Positions 1 through 9,571 are shown, counted from the stretch's first letter. The stretch: 31,726 nucleotides of DNA from Ardenticatenales bacterium (GCA_030667645.1 DAOUVM010000001.1:1-31726), one strand, 5' to 3'. Numbers and translations are program-made. The notes: generated by a model from the letters alone, not told the origin.

Positions 1-2171
1 GCATTGACCGCCACCAACGCATCGTCCGGCAGGTTGGCCTCAGCCCACTCTATGACCGCCAGGTCATCCGAACGAAACAGCACCGTCTCGGGACTCACCA
101 TGTCGATCATCTGGCGCACTCCAAAGAGACCGCTCCAAACAACGGCGGCCGTCATGCAGCCATACGCCAACATCCGCGCAGCCGGGTGAGGTGCGGCCAA
201 CCGCAGCCAATCGTCCACCATCCAGCCCAGGATGATGCCCACCGGAACGTAGAGACTAATGAACCAGGTATTGTTGTTGATCAGCCAGACGGCGGGCAGA
301 CCCAGCTTGTCGCTATTGATGATCACAAAGACCGCTGCGACCCAGGCTCCCAGCATGGCGACGGAACGCTTTCGCCGAAGGAGCGCCCAGAGCAACCCAA
401 CGGCGCCTGCGACAAGCCAGGCTCGCTCCCATCCGTAGGTCAGATACCCCCATGGGATATCATTGTACCCACCCAGGCTGCCTGGCTGCCCCAGGTTTGG
501 CAGCATGGGGATGAGTCGCTGCTCGCCCACACGGATCAGCCATGGAATCGAAACTCCAGCCATCACACCGACGACGACACCCAGCCAACCCAGGAGTGAA
601 CTCATTGCAGCTCTCCCTGGCTCGGGCGCTCGAGCCGGGGAACGAGAGTCGGGCCGGGATGGCACGGTAGCCCACACGCCGATCACAGCCACTGGCAACC
701 AGACCAAGGCATAGATCCAGACGCGTGCGTGAACCAGAAAGAGACCACCGAGGAGGAGTCCCAGCCTGATCGCCCGGCGGCCGAGGACGACGAATGCCAG
801 CCGGTCCGCAGAGCCAAAGAAGCGAAAAGACAAGCCCAGGAGCGGGGGAAGGATCAACAAGCCGCTCAGTTGTGTGTAGCGTCCCCAGGATAGATAATAC
901 GCGGGGAAGAGCGACAACAGGGCGACGAAAAAGGCAGCGAGAAGGCTGGCTCGCCTCCGGCCGGTGAGCAACACTGCCCCAGCATACACAGAGAGGGGAG
1001 CGAGCGCATTCAACATTTGGCCTCCGACGAGCAGGATTTGCGGCAGCGGCAAATCGGTCATCCAGTGCAGGGATGCCGCCAGCGTGTGAAAGCCAAAGTG
1101 GTAATAAAAGATATCCACCGGCATCCACGGCCGATATCCGACCGGGACCGTCCCGCTGTCGGCCATCATGCGGCTGATGAGTACGTGCTGCGGCGAATCG
1201 ACCCAGGGTGGCATCACCAGGTCCCGGATTGCCAACATGCGAACTGACAAACCCAACAACAGAATCAGCAGCAGGACGACTGTTTCCCGGCCAAGGTGGA
1301 GAGAGGGCCGGCGACGGCGCCAACGCAATACCAGAAGCAGTGCAGCGGCTCCGAGCGCCAGCCACAGGGAAGCACCACTCCACCGGCCGCCGATCTGGGT
1401 CAGGCAGAGCCAACCCAGTGGCAGGCAAATCAGGCTCCCGGCAAGAGCTACACCAAGCCGCACACCCAGGTCCCGGGAGGAAATTGACCGCGAGGGGAAG
1501 AGCACCAGGCCGGGGAGAAAGAGCAGCAGGGAGAGCGCGCCAAATAGCCCAAGTTGCCCGGCGGTGAATTGGGATAGGTCCCGGAGTGCTGCCGACAACA
1601 AGTAACGATAGAAGGACTGAAAGCGGAGATCAAGCGGCCGGGCCTGGCTAGCGGACGAGTCGCCCGGCTGTAATTCCACCGTGAGTTCGCCGCGCTGGTA
1701 GCCGTCTAGAGAGTACGCCCAGGCGGTGACCCGGTTGGCGGAAGTTCCCTCCAGCCGCAGCGTATATTCCCGCCCGGCCGAACGAGCGAGCGGCGGAAAC
1801 GCGAATCGCAGCGTCTGGTTGTGGGTCAGCGTCAGCGCATCCCAACTCTGGGCGTGCAATGGCCTGCCAGCACCATCCAGCAGGCTCAGGGTGAGAACAG
1901 ATACCTCAGCCTCGCGCGGGCCGGTGGGTTGGTGGACCACTAGAAGCAACTCCAAGGCGGTCAGACCATCATGCCGGGCCACAAAGCTCTGTTCCAGCGC
2001 TAGGATGGCAGTGGGAACCGGAGCGGGAACGTCGAGCCGGTCCTGGCGTTCGTCCACAGCCAATATCGGTCCGGGCCAGCCGATGCGCGAGGCCAGCAGC
2101 AAGGTCGCGACCGCCACCAGCCCTACTATCCAATAGAGCGGCCGTTCCCTTGAAAGGAGAGAGAGCTTCAT
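1..2171 (-). CDS. Polytopic GT-C-like glycosyltransferase (3' end outside window)
   Basis: The frame stays open from ATG at 2171 to the window edge, giving at least 723 residues; a stop codon lies directly upstream of the ATG, which fixes the start. Seen: a short positive N-terminus and a membrane anchor (about residues 12-30), then a soluble beta-rich stretch (about 40-190), then many hydrophobic segments. An acidic loop (WVDSPQH, near residue 325) follows an early membrane segment, the place where GT-C enzymes carry catalytic acidic residues. The last visible segment (AEANLPDDALVAVN) resembles the soluble tail start of such proteins. Known: GT-C enzymes move sugars from lipid-phosphate donors outside the membrane. 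Inferred: synthesis of a cell-surface glycan. It lies 52 bp after mutS on the same strand, with a weak ribosome-binding site. The substrate cannot be told, and it could be a non-enzymatic relative. Confidence 0.75.
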   Translation of the reverse strand, partial: MKLSLLSRERPLYWIVGLVAVATLLLASRIGWPGPILAVDERQDRLDVPAPVPTAILALEQSFVARHDGLTALELLLVVHQPTGPREAEVSVLTLSLLDGAGRPLHAQSWDALTLTHNQTLRFAFPPLARSAGREYTLRLEGTSANRVTAWAYSLDGYQRGELTVELQPGDSSASQARPLDLRFQSFYRYLLSAALRDLSQFTAGQLGLFGALSLLLFLPGLVLFPSRSISSRDLGVRLGVALAGSLICLPLGWLCLTQIGGRWSGASLWLALGAAALLLVLRWRRRRPSLHLGRETVVLLLILLLGLSVRMLAIRDLVMPPWVDSPQHVLISRMMADSGTVPVGYRPWMPVDIFYYHFGFHTLAASLHWMTDLPLPQILLVGGQMLNALAPLSVYAGAVLLTGRRRASLLAAFFVALLSLFPAYYLSWGRYTQLSGLLILPPLLGLSFRFFGSADRLAFVVLGRRAIRLGLLLGGLFLVHARVWIYALVWLPVAVIGVWATVPSRPDSRSPARAPEPGRAAMSSLLGWLGVVVGVMAGVSIPWLIRVGEQRLIPMLPNLGQPGSLGGYNDIPWGYLTYGWERAWLVAGAVGLLWALLRRKRSVAMLGAWVAAVFVIINSDKLGLPAVWLINNNTWFISLYVPVGIILGWMVDDWLRLAAPHPAARMLAYGCMTAAVVWSGLFGVRQMIDMVSPETVLFRSDDLAVIEWAEANLPDDALVAVN

Positions 2172-2223
2172 TCAAACACTCAATTGACTGGTGTCACTGC
2201 AGCGGCGCAGCGCGGCCCTCGTT

Positions 2224-4827
2224 TCAGCCGGAAGAAAAGCGGCGCTTCCACTCGTAGAGCTTGTTGATAGCATCCAGCGGGGTCACGTTGGTTACATCCA
2301 GGGCCTTCAACTCGTCGAGCAGTGGGCTGGATTCAGGAAAGAGCGCCATCTGCTGGCTGGCTCCGAGATGGCTGGGGCGGCTCACCGCCTGGGGAGCACG
2401 GAGTTCCAACTCTCGGAGCAACTCGGCTGCCCGCTTGGTGACGGCGGCCGGAAGCCCGGCCATCTCCGCCACGTGGATTCCATAGCTACGGTCTGCCCCG
2501 CCGGGAACGATCTGGTGGAGAAACACGGGCCGGTCTCCCTCTTCGGTTACAGCCACGTTCAAGTTGGCAACGCCAGGGTATAGATCTTCCAGATCCGTCA
2601 ACTCGTGATAGTGGGTGGCAAAGAGAGTTTTGCACTTGAGAGCGGGGTGATTGTGGATGTACTCTATGACAGCCCAGGCAATAGAGAGTCCATCGTAGGT
2701 GCTAGTTCCCCGGCCAATCTCGTCCAGCACGACCAGGCTGCGGCCACTGGCATTGTTGAGGATGTTGGCCGTTTCGACCATCTCTACCATAAAGGTAGAT
2801 TGGCCAGCATAGACCTCGTCCTGCGCTCCCACGCGGGTGAAAATGCGGTCCACCAACCCGATGCGAGCCTCCTCGGCGGGGACAAAGCTGCCGATCTGAG
2901 CCATGAGCACGATGAGCGCCACCTGACGCAGGTAGACGCTCTTGCCAGACATGTTGGGCCCGGTGATGATGAGAACGCGCGCACCATCCTCAAAGGTCAC
3001 ATCGTTGGGCACAAAGCGCTCCCCCTCCAGCGCTTGCTCGACCACCGGGTGGCGACCGGCCCGAATCAGCAGGGAGTCCTGGCCGGTCAGTTCCGGCCGG
3101 ACATAGCCGGCGCGCACCGCTGCCTCGCCAAGCCCGGCAACAACATCAAGGTGAGAGAGGGCAGCGGAGAGCTCCAGTAGACGGGTCGCCGCTGCTCCCA
3201 CCTGCTCGCAGACCTGGCGGAAAAGGGCATGCTCAATCTCAACCTGCCGTTCATCGGCGTTGAGGATCACTGATTCGTACTCTTTGAGCTCGGGAGTGAT
3301 GTAGCGTTCGGCATTGACCAAGGTCTGCTTTCGGACAAAGTCAGCCGGCACGGCGGCCGTGTTCACTTTGCTCACCTCAAGATAGTATCCAAAGACCTTG
3401 TTGAAACCGACCTTGAGCTTTTTGATCCCGGTTCGCTCCCGTTCGGTACGCTCCAGGTTGGCAATCCACTCTCTGGCATCGCGCGCGGTTGCCTGCACAC
3501 CATCCAGCTCGGCGGAAAATCCGGCCCGGATCACCCCTGGTTTGGACAGCAATCGAGGTGGCTCGTCGGCAATTGCCTGGGTGAGCAGACTCAAGGTCTC
3601 GGAACAGGGAGGCAGAGCAGGAAGGTCCTCCACCCCCACCAATAGATCCCGTATCGGACCCAGGGCCTGCAAAACCGCTCGTATACCGACCAGATGGTTG
3701 GGGCGAGCGTTGCGGCTCACCAATCGATTGGTGAGCCTTTCCAGATCAGCCAGCGGCCGCAGGAGCGCGCGGAGTCCAGCTCGCAATTCACCGTCGCGGA
3801 CAAATACCTCCACCTTGTCCAACCGCGCGTTAAGCAAGGCAAGGTCCAGCAGCGGCTGATTGAGCCAACGACGCAACAGCCGCCCACCCATGGGAGTGAC
3901 GGTCGCGTCCAGCACATCGAGCAGCGAACCTCGCTTGACTCGGCCCCGAATGCTCTCTGTCAACTCGAGGTTGCGGCGGGTGGCTGCATCTAGAGCCATG
4001 AATTCAGAGACGCAGTAGGTGGAAAGAGTGACCAGTTGCGCCAGGGAGCCAATCTGGGTTTGCTGCAGATACTGGAGGGCCGCCCCGGCGGCGCGGATCG
4101 CTTCAGGCTGTCGATCGCATCCATAGCCCGCCAACGTGCTGACGCGAAAGTGGGTCTGAAGGACCATTCGCGCGTTCGCCTCTTCAAAACGCCAATCGGG
4201 AAGGTAAGAGATGGATGAAACGGCCGCCCTCACCTCCCGCCAAGGGGAGGGATCCCGGGCCGACTCGAGCAGCACTAGTTCGGACGGGGCTAGCCGATGA
4301 AGCTCATCCAGCAACTGGCCAAACGCCTCTTCTCTCGATGATTCCCGCGAGCTAGAGCCGGAGATCTGCACCGTCGCAAACTCGCCGGTGGAGATGTCAA
4401 CATAGGCCAAGCCATACCGCCGGCCTTCCGCGTCAGCCACCACGGCCGCCAGATAGTTGTTCTGCTTGTTTTCCAGCAGCTCCGATTCGATGATCGTGCC
4501 CGGGGTTACGACGCGCACCACCTCGCGCGGAACCAGCCCCCCAATTGGCTCACTCCCCAACTGATCGCAGATGGCCACGTGATAGCCCTTGGCCACCAGT
4601 CGGGCTATATAGCCGTCGGCCGCGTGGTACGGGACGCCAGCCATCGGTATGCGCACCCCTTTCGAGATCGGCCGGCTGGTGAGCACGAGATCGAGTTCCC
4701 GGGCCGCGACTTTGGCATCATCGTCGAAAGTCTCGTAGAAATCACCCAGCCGGAAAAACAGAATGGCGTCCGGGTATTGACGCTTGACCTCCAGATACTG
4801 ACGGCGAACAGGAGTTTCTTTGGTCAC
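2224..4827 (-). CDS. mutS: DNA mismatch repair protein MutS
   Basis: MutS recognises mismatches and small loops in DNA and uses ATP to recruit the repair machinery. The 867-residue length is normal for MutS1. The N-terminal mismatch-reading motif GDFYETF supplies the intercalating Phe30 and Glu32. The lever and clamp regions follow, then the ATPase: Walker A GPNMSGKS near residues 622-629, Walker B with DEIGRGTS near 700, and the THYHEL loop after it. The usual Thr after the Walker A Ser is Val here. The start is GTG at 4827, because the nearby ATG at 4829 reads straight into TGA. It lies 114 bp downstream of folC on the same strand and is probably cotranscribed with it. No mutL is seen nearby. 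The identification is secure. Confidence 0.97.
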   Translation of the reverse strand: MTKETPVRRQYLEVKRQYPDAILFFRLGDFYETFDDDAKVAARELDLVLTSRPISKGVRIPMAGVPYHAADGYIARLVAKGYHVAICDQLGSEPIGGLVPREVVRVVTPGTIIESELLENKQNNYLAAVVADAEGRRYGLAYVDISTGEFATVQISGSSSRESSREEAFGQLLDELHRLAPSELVLLESARDPSPWREVRAAVSSISYLPDWRFEEANARMVLQTHFRVSTLAGYGCDRQPEAIRAAGAALQYLQQTQIGSLAQLVTLSTYCVSEFMALDAATRRNLELTESIRGRVKRGSLLDVLDATVTPMGGRLLRRWLNQPLLDLALLNARLDKVEVFVRDGELRAGLRALLRPLADLERLTNRLVSRNARPNHLVGIRAVLQALGPIRDLLVGVEDLPALPPCSETLSLLTQAIADEPPRLLSKPGVIRAGFSAELDGVQATARDAREWIANLERTERERTGIKKLKVGFNKVFGYYLEVSKVNTAAVPADFVRKQTLVNAERYITPELKEYESVILNADERQVEIEHALFRQVCEQVGAAATRLLELSAALSHLDVVAGLGEAAVRAGYVRPELTGQDSLLIRAGRHPVVEQALEGERFVPNDVTFEDGARVLIITGPNMSGKSVYLRQVALIVLMAQIGSFVPAEEARIGLVDRIFTRVGAQDEVYAGQSTFMVEMVETANILNNASGRSLVVLDEIGRGTSTYDGLSIAWAVIEYIHNHPALKCKTLFATHYHELTDLEDLYPGVANLNVAVTEEGDRPVFLHQIVPGGADRSYGIHVAEMAGLPAAVTKRAAELLRELELRAPQAVSRPSHLGASQQMALFPESSPLLDELKALDVTNVTPLDAINKLYEWKRRFSSG

Positions 4828-4941
4828 ATCTCACTCGCTTGAGCGCGATTCCCCTCTCGCGCCAACGACTGCCAATACGTCCTGGTCCACGTCTCCCCGC
4901 CATGACCAGAGAGGCGAACAAGGCCCAACGGGCCTCCACAC

Positions 4942-6300
4942 CTATTGGACAACCACCACTTTGTCCTCACCAATCCGCTCAGATATCTCCTTCCACGCTG
5001 TGAGCGCGTCTCCCGCAACGAACAATGAGCCGGTAATGCAGATGACATCATCCGAGCCCGCCATTTCCCACGCCATGGCGATGGCGGATGACACGGTGGG
5101 AGCTTGTCGAGCGGCAAAGCCTTGCTCCTCCCACCGGCGGTGCAGGTCGGCCGGATCAGCGGCACGCGGGTGATCGGCGGCGGTGAGAATGACCTCATCC
5201 GCCGTGGACACGAGCACCCGGATCATTTCTGCCAGATCTTTGTCGGCCGTGGCCCCAAAGACGAGGATGCGGCGGCGATCCGGGAACAATGCCTCCACCG
5301 TCTGACGAACCCACCGGACGGACGCTACATTGTGCGCGCCATCCACGACAACAACCGGCCGCCGGTGGAGGATCTGGAACCGACCCGGCCATTCCACCTG
5401 CTGGAGGCCGCGCCGGATGGCCTGATCGGTCAACCGGGGCAAACCCTGCCGGGCGATGTCCAGAGCGGCCAACGCTACCGTGGCATTGATCACCTGATGC
5501 TCACCCAGGAGAGGGATATGGTAGCGGCCTCCTGGCCGGCCGAAGCACTCGGGGCAATCGGCGCAGAACCATTGTCCATCCAGATCGGCATGGCCCGGTT
5601 CATACTGCCAGTCCCGGCCAACCAGCGTGAATCCGGCGCCCTTGTCGGCTGCGATCCGCTCCAGAACAGCCAGCGCTTCCTCAGGTTGGGGTGCGCTGAC
5701 TAGAGGCACACCGGGTTTTATGATCCCACCCTTTTCGGCCGCGATTTCTGCCAGCGATTCTCCAAGAAGATGAGTATGGTCATAGCTCAAGGAGGTGATG
5801 ACAGATACAAGGGGGGAGATGACGTTGGTAGCATCGAGCCGGCCGCCCAATCCTACCTCGATCACCGCCACCTCGACCTGGCAGCGAGCAAAATGCAAGA
5901 ATGCCAACGCAGTCATCAATTCGAACGTGGTGATGCCCTCGACCTGGGCGACGGTCGGACGGACATCCGACACGAGGCTCACCAGATCGGTGGGCGAGAT
6001 CCAGGATCCATTCACCTGAAATCGTTCAGCCAGGGACTGGAGATGGGGCGAGACGTACAATCCGGTTCGCAGACCGGCGGAGCGCAACGCACTGGCGCAA
6101 ATCGCGGCCGCCGAGCCCTTGCCCTTGGTGCCAGCAATGTGAATGGCCGGATAATCCAGATGAGGATTCCCCAGGAGCCCCAGGAGACGCGCCGGCCGCG
6201 TTGGGTCGATCACTCCCGGTGCATACCGGTACTGCGGCTCGACCTCATAGTTGGTAAAGCTGTAGATATAGTCGAGCGCCTGAGTGTAAGAGATCGTCAT
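4942..6300 (-). CDS. folC: Folylpolyglutamate / dihydrofolate synthase FolC
   Basis: This Mur-ligase-family enzyme adds glutamate to folates (and in many bacteria to dihydropteroate) using ATP, in the cytoplasm. Seen in 452 residues: P-loop GTKGKGS at 57-63, the SPHL segment, the EVGLGGRLDATN motif, the SYDHTHLLG segment with the metal-binding His region, GEHQVINA, and DGAHN at the start of the C-terminal domain. Length is typical. The frame is open further upstream to 6435, but the start at 6300 fits the family (MTISYTQALDYI) and has an AGGA site a few bases before it. The longer version would also run back through the promoter at 6358-6385. It is the first gene of a folC-mutS group. Whether it also has dihydrofolate synthase activity cannot be seen. 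Confidence 0.95.
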   Translation of the reverse strand: MTISYTQALDYIYSFTNYEVEPQYRYAPGVIDPTRPARLLGLLGNPHLDYPAIHIAGTKGKGSAAAICASALRSAGLRTGLYVSPHLQSLAERFQVNGSWISPTDLVSLVSDVRPTVAQVEGITTFELMTALAFLHFARCQVEVAVIEVGLGGRLDATNVISPLVSVITSLSYDHTHLLGESLAEIAAEKGGIIKPGVPLVSAPQPEEALAVLERIAADKGAGFTLVGRDWQYEPGHADLDGQWFCADCPECFGRPGGRYHIPLLGEHQVINATVALAALDIARQGLPRLTDQAIRRGLQQVEWPGRFQILHRRPVVVVDGAHNVASVRWVRQTVEALFPDRRRILVFGATADKDLAEMIRVLVSTADEVILTAADHPRAADPADLHRRWEEQGFAARQAPTVSSAIAMAWEMAGSDDVICITGSLFVAGDALTAWKEISERIGEDKVVVVQ

Positions 6301-6357
6301 GGTTCCTGTCTGCCGGAATGCTGACCCTCCAATCCGTGGGTGAGGGCGAGCGCGGTG

Positions 6358-6385
6358 ATTGTATCGAATCGAGGGTGAAAAGCAA
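6358..6385 (-). promoter_or_regulatory. Sigma70-type promoter for folC-mutS
   Basis: On the minus strand, TTGCTT (6385-6380) and TACAAT (6363-6358) are separated by 16 bases. Transcription would start about 50 bases before the folC start at 6300. It is divergent from the promoter at 6408-6436, with about 22 bases between the two -35 boxes. Confidence 0.6.
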
Positions 6386-6407
6386 GGGTGACGGTGGCAC
6401 AAAGTAT

Positions 6408-6436
6408 TTGACACGCCCCTGGCGGTTTGGTACACT
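6408..6436 (+). promoter_or_regulatory. Sigma70-type promoter for the glycosyltransferase group
   Basis: TTGACA (6408-6413), a 17-base spacer and TACACT (6431-6436) match the consensus closely. The predicted start of transcription near 6443 lies inside the longest open frame of the next gene. This rules out the far upstream ATG at 6318 and supports the TTG start at 6489. Confidence 0.75.
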
Positions 6437-6488
6437 GGCTCGCAATGGATGCCTGCACTCGCCGGCCGCAGATTGGTGGAGATCCCTC

Positions 6489-7802
6489 TTGCGCATTCCC
6501 CGCCTACTAGCTATCGCCCTATCCCTGGTCGGTTTGGCGGTGATCATCGCCACCTTGTATGGCACGCTGAACCTTGACCGCAGCCTGATCAGGGACGCTG
6601 ATTTCAGCTTGGACACCATCACGCCCAATGCGGATGGAGATCGCGATGTCACGCGCATTCAATACACACTCTCTCGCAGCGCGAATCTGTCCATCTACTT
6701 TGGTGACGAGGACGGACGTACATACTATTTTCGGCGGGATAGGCGGCGATCAGCAGGAGAGTACGCAGTTCTGTTCAGCGGTGTGGTGGAGGGCTTTGGC
6801 CGGCCGGGAGAAGAATTTGAGGGATTGGTGGAAGCCCGCCTGCTGCCTGATGGCAAGTATACCTGGTTCATAGCAGCTAGTGACGCAGCCGGAGTAGTGG
6901 AGAAACAGAGCGGCCGGCTTACCGTGCGCGAAGGGGCGCCGCTCGTCCCGGACATTCAGGGTTTCAGCGCCGCCCCCTTACATTTCACGCCTAACCGGGA
7001 TGGCATCTCGGACCGAGTCACGATCAACCTCTATCTGCCCAAACCGGCCCAGGTGAGAGTGTTCGCGCTAGGTGAGGATGGTGTAGAGTATCCCATTGAC
7101 GAAGTAGAGCGGGACGTGCCACCGGGCGAAGCGGGCATGCACCAATTCGACTATGCGGGTGGAGTGGACGACGGGGCCACCCCGCCCCCGGACGGATCCT
7201 ATCAGATATGGGCAGTAGCCGAGGATGACGAGGGGCAACGGGTCAGCAATACGATCGAGCTGACGCTAGAGCACGGCGGTATACCACGGGCGGACATTGT
7301 GCAGGCCAGCATAGATTGGTCAGCCAAGACGATAGTCCTGTGTGATACGCTCTACTTTACGCTGACAGTGGAGAACTATGGCGATGCGCCCATCCGAACG
7401 ACGGGTCCCTCTCCCGGCACTGTGTATGACAGCGATTGGAACTTTAACAAGCTTGGCTGGCACGTAGAATCGGGCGCCTGGAGGGTAGCCATTGGTTTCG
7501 ACAACCAGTTGAGCGACTATCCACACCGGTGGGCGGTGGGCAGCAGAGACGATCTGGTGCAGATCGGGGAACACTGGTACCTTCCGGCCGGCGAGCGAGC
7601 GACAATCACCGGCGGGATACGGTTTGTTGATCTCCCGGCCCGCAATCCATCCTACTATTGGGCCGGCCTGATCCACGAGGATGTGGAGATCAGTCAATTC
7701 AACAATCGAGTCGATCCCCTGTTCCTCACCATCGGTGCGACCGATATCCAAGCGCCGGCCCCCTGCCCAAGCCGGACACCTGAGATAAAAACCGGCGGCT
7801 AG
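6489..7802 (+). CDS. Membrane-anchored protein with tandem FlgD/Ig-like repeats
   Basis: About 437 residues. The start chosen is TTG at 6489, with GGAG seven bases before it and the promoter upstream; the frame is open back to 6318 but that lies before the promoter. Seen: one N-terminal membrane segment (about residues 5-25), then two beta-rich modules that each open with a TPN-x-DG-x-x-D signature (TITPNADGDRD near residue 38, FTPNRDGISDR near 170), as in FlgD-like Ig domains and gliding-motility C-terminal modules. A third region (about 270-437) looks like a CARDB-type beta-sandwich and includes YYWAGLIHEDV. Inferred: an exported scaffold or binding protein on the outer face of the membrane. 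It is three bases from the following glycosyltransferase gene, so it may help glycan assembly. No catalytic motif is seen. Confidence 0.75.
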   Translation: MRIPRLLAIALSLVGLAVIIATLYGTLNLDRSLIRDADFSLDTITPNADGDRDVTRIQYTLSRSANLSIYFGDEDGRTYYFRRDRRRSAGEYAVLFSGVVEGFGRPGEEFEGLVEARLLPDGKYTWFIAASDAAGVVEKQSGRLTVREGAPLVPDIQGFSAAPLHFTPNRDGISDRVTINLYLPKPAQVRVFALGEDGVEYPIDEVERDVPPGEAGMHQFDYAGGVDDGATPPPDGSYQIWAVAEDDEGQRVSNTIELTLEHGGIPRADIVQASIDWSAKTIVLCDTLYFTLTVENYGDAPIRTTGPSPGTVYDSDWNFNKLGWHVESGAWRVAIGFDNQLSDYPHRWAVGSRDDLVQIGEHWYLPAGERATITGGIRFVDLPARNPSYYWAGLIHEDVEISQFNNRVDPLFLTIGATDIQAPAPCPSRTPEIKTGG

Positions 7803-7805
7803 GCG

Positions 7806-8738
7806 ATGCTGGATCTCGCCGTCATCATTGTCTCTTGGAACGTGCGCCAGTTGCTGGAAGAGTGCCTGGCGTCGGTGTACCGGAGCCTGTCGGTTTGCAC
7901 ATCAGCAGGCAAGGGGTCCGGGCTGGCAGCTTCGGTCTGGGTAGTGGACAACGATTCGGCCGACGGCACACCGCAGATGGTGCGAGAGCTTTTCCCGCAA
8001 GCCCGATTGATGGCGAACACGGAGAACCTGGGCTTTGCCGGCGGGAATAACCAGGCCATTGAAAGCGCGCTGCCAGAGACCCCTCGCCATCTCATGCTGC
8101 TCAACCCCGACACGGTCGTCCAGGGCAGAGCATTGGAGACACTGGTCAGATTTATGGATCGCACACCCAATGCGGGTATGGCCGGGGCTCGACTGGTGGA
8201 CGGAGATGGGTCTTTTCAGCACAGCGGCTTTCGGTTTCCAGGATTGGCGCAAATCCTCTTGGACCTTTATCCTCTTCCAGCGCGCCTGCACGAGACGCGC
8301 CTGAACGGACGCTACCCAAGGCCGTGGTATGAGGCCGATGCCCCGCCGTTCCGGATCGATCACCCGCTGGGAGCTGCGGTGATGATTCGACGCGAGGCCA
8401 TAGCGACCGTGGGTCTGCTGGACACCCAGTTTTTCATGTACTGTGAAGAGATCGATTGGGCTATGCGAATCAAAGCCGCCGGCTGGGATATCTATTGCGT
8501 ACCAGCGGCCGAGATCATCCACCTGGGCGCTCAGAGCACCTCGCAGATCAAGGCCGCTTCATTCGTGAACCTGTGGCGCAGCCGCTTCCGGCTATACAGA
8601 AAACACACTTCCGGCCTTGGGATGTGCCTGGCACGTTGGCTGGTCCAGCTCGGAATGAGACTCAGAGCACGCCAGGCTGATTCGGAGACGCTGAGGTCGG
8701 CGTACCGGGAGGCAAGGGATGCATGGAGCTGCGGATGA
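7806..8738 (+). CDS. Family 2 glycosyltransferase (rhamnosyltransferase-like)
   Basis: A cytoplasmic GT-A fold enzyme that would transfer a sugar from a nucleotide donor to a growing surface glycan. Seen in 310 residues: the opening strand AVIIVSWN, VVDNDSADGT near 47-55, NLGFAGGNN near 74-82, the donor and metal-binding LLNPDT near 98-103, and the acceptor-side YCEEIDWAMRIKAAGW motif further on. This set is typical of the WbbL/rhamnosyltransferase subgroup, but the sugar cannot be read from sequence. It starts three bases after the preceding gene, and its TGA overlaps the next start as ATGA, so the three are surely cotranscribed and may be translationally coupled. Confidence 0.9.
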   Translation: MLDLAVIIVSWNVRQLLEECLASVYRSLSVCTSAGKGSGLAASVWVVDNDSADGTPQMVRELFPQARLMANTENLGFAGGNNQAIESALPETPRHLMLLNPDTVVQGRALETLVRFMDRTPNAGMAGARLVDGDGSFQHSGFRFPGLAQILLDLYPLPARLHETRLNGRYPRPWYEADAPPFRIDHPLGAAVMIRREAIATVGLLDTQFFMYCEEIDWAMRIKAAGWDIYCVPAAEIIHLGAQSTSQIKAASFVNLWRSRFRLYRKHTSGLGMCLARWLVQLGMRLRARQADSETLRSAYREARDAWSCG

Positions 8739-9475
8739 ATGAGATTGCAGCCGTGATCCTGACGCTCAACGAGCAGAAACAGATCAAGGAGTGTATCGCA
8801 AGCGTCCGCTGGGCAGACCGCGTCGTCGTATTCGACACCTATAGCACCGACCAGACGGTCCCGCTGGCCCGCTCGGCCGGCGCAGAGGTCTTGCAGCACC
8901 GGTTCGAGAACTATGCGCAGATTCGTAACGCGGCGCTAGAGGCGGTTCAATCCGACTGGGTCTTTTTCATAGATGCGGACGAGCGCGCAACATCAGCCCT
9001 CACGGCCGAGATCCGGGAGGTGACAGCCAATCGGCCGGAGAACGGCTGGTGGGTTCCCCGTCACAATTACCTGTTCGGCAAACTCACGCTGGGTGCGGGC
9101 TGGTACCCGGACTATCAGATGCGGCTGATACGTCGTGGAAAAGGGATCTATGACCGCCCGGTGCACGAGGTAGTAATCCTGACCGGAGATGCTGGCTATC
9201 TCCAAAACCCGCTGCTTCACTTTAATTATGAAACGATAGCCGAGTTTCACGCCAAGCAGGCCCGCTACTCTGACTATGGCGCCGAGAGGTTGCACAGTGA
9301 GGGTCTACGACCGAGGGCGTACAGCCCTGCCACGCAGTTTCTCCACCATTTCTACTGGCGGTTCATCAGCCTTCACGGGTACCGGGACAGACTGCATGGG
9401 CTGCGACTCTGCCTGTTGACCGCCTGGTATGAAGCTATCACATACCAGAAACTGCGGCGACTGTGGGCAGATTGA
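8735..9475 (+). CDS. Family 2 glycosyltransferase (WaaE/KdtX-like)
   Basis: A second GT-A glycosyltransferase of about 246 residues. Seen: IAAVILTLNEQKQIKECI at the N-terminus, DTYSTDQT near 34-41, and FFIDADER with the DxD-type metal site at 80-84. These are followed by segments seen in the WaaE/KdtX group (YQMRLIRRGKGIYDRPVHE and LLHFNYETI). Members of that group add glucose or similar sugars to lipid-linked cores, but no lipopolysaccharide is implied here. The start at 8735 overlaps the previous stop as ATGA and has GGAG six bases upstream; an in-frame ATG at 8723 is the alternative. It is the last gene of the group, and the next promoter overlaps its stop codon. Confidence 0.88.
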   Translation: MNEIAAVILTLNEQKQIKECIASVRWADRVVVFDTYSTDQTVPLARSAGAEVLQHRFENYAQIRNAALEAVQSDWVFFIDADERATSALTAEIREVTANRPENGWWVPRHNYLFGKLTLGAGWYPDYQMRLIRRGKGIYDRPVHEVVILTGDAGYLQNPLLHFNYETIAEFHAKQARYSDYGAERLHSEGLRPRAYSPATQFLHHFYWRFISLHGYRDRLHGLRLCLLTAWYEAITYQKLRRLWAD

Positions 9476-9500
9476 CGCACCCCCAGGTTCCTGCTATACT
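9472..9500 (+). promoter_or_regulatory. Sigma70-type promoter for the HNH gene
   Basis: TTGACG (9472-9477), a 17-base spacer and TATACT (9495-9500). The -35 box overlaps the stop codon of the preceding glycosyltransferase. The transcript would begin near 9507, about 65 bases before the chosen HNH start. Confidence 0.7.
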
Positions 9501-9571
9501 GCCCTGAATTCTGACCCGCGGGCTCTCTGGTCACGAGTGCAAAGTCTGCGGTGGAAATCCGGAGTCGGAAG

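Noticed and set aside
460..1428. Minus-strand open frame of about 320 codons
   Set aside because: It is out of frame with the continuous membrane-protein frame that covers 1-2171 without a stop. Its translation is Arg/Pro/Ser-rich and shows no family pattern.
5104..5703. Plus-strand open frame opposite folC
   Set aside because: Antisense to a fully recognisable FolC. GC-rich DNA gives long chance frames on the other strand.
6318..6488. Upstream extension of the FlgD-like repeat protein to ATG 6318
   Set aside because: The strong promoter at 6408-6436 lies inside it, and the TTG at 6489 has a well-placed ribosome-binding site followed by a membrane anchor.
9551..9571. GTG 9551 as the HNH start
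   Set aside because: The GTG at 9572 has GGAG seven bases upstream and begins the family's usual N-terminus.
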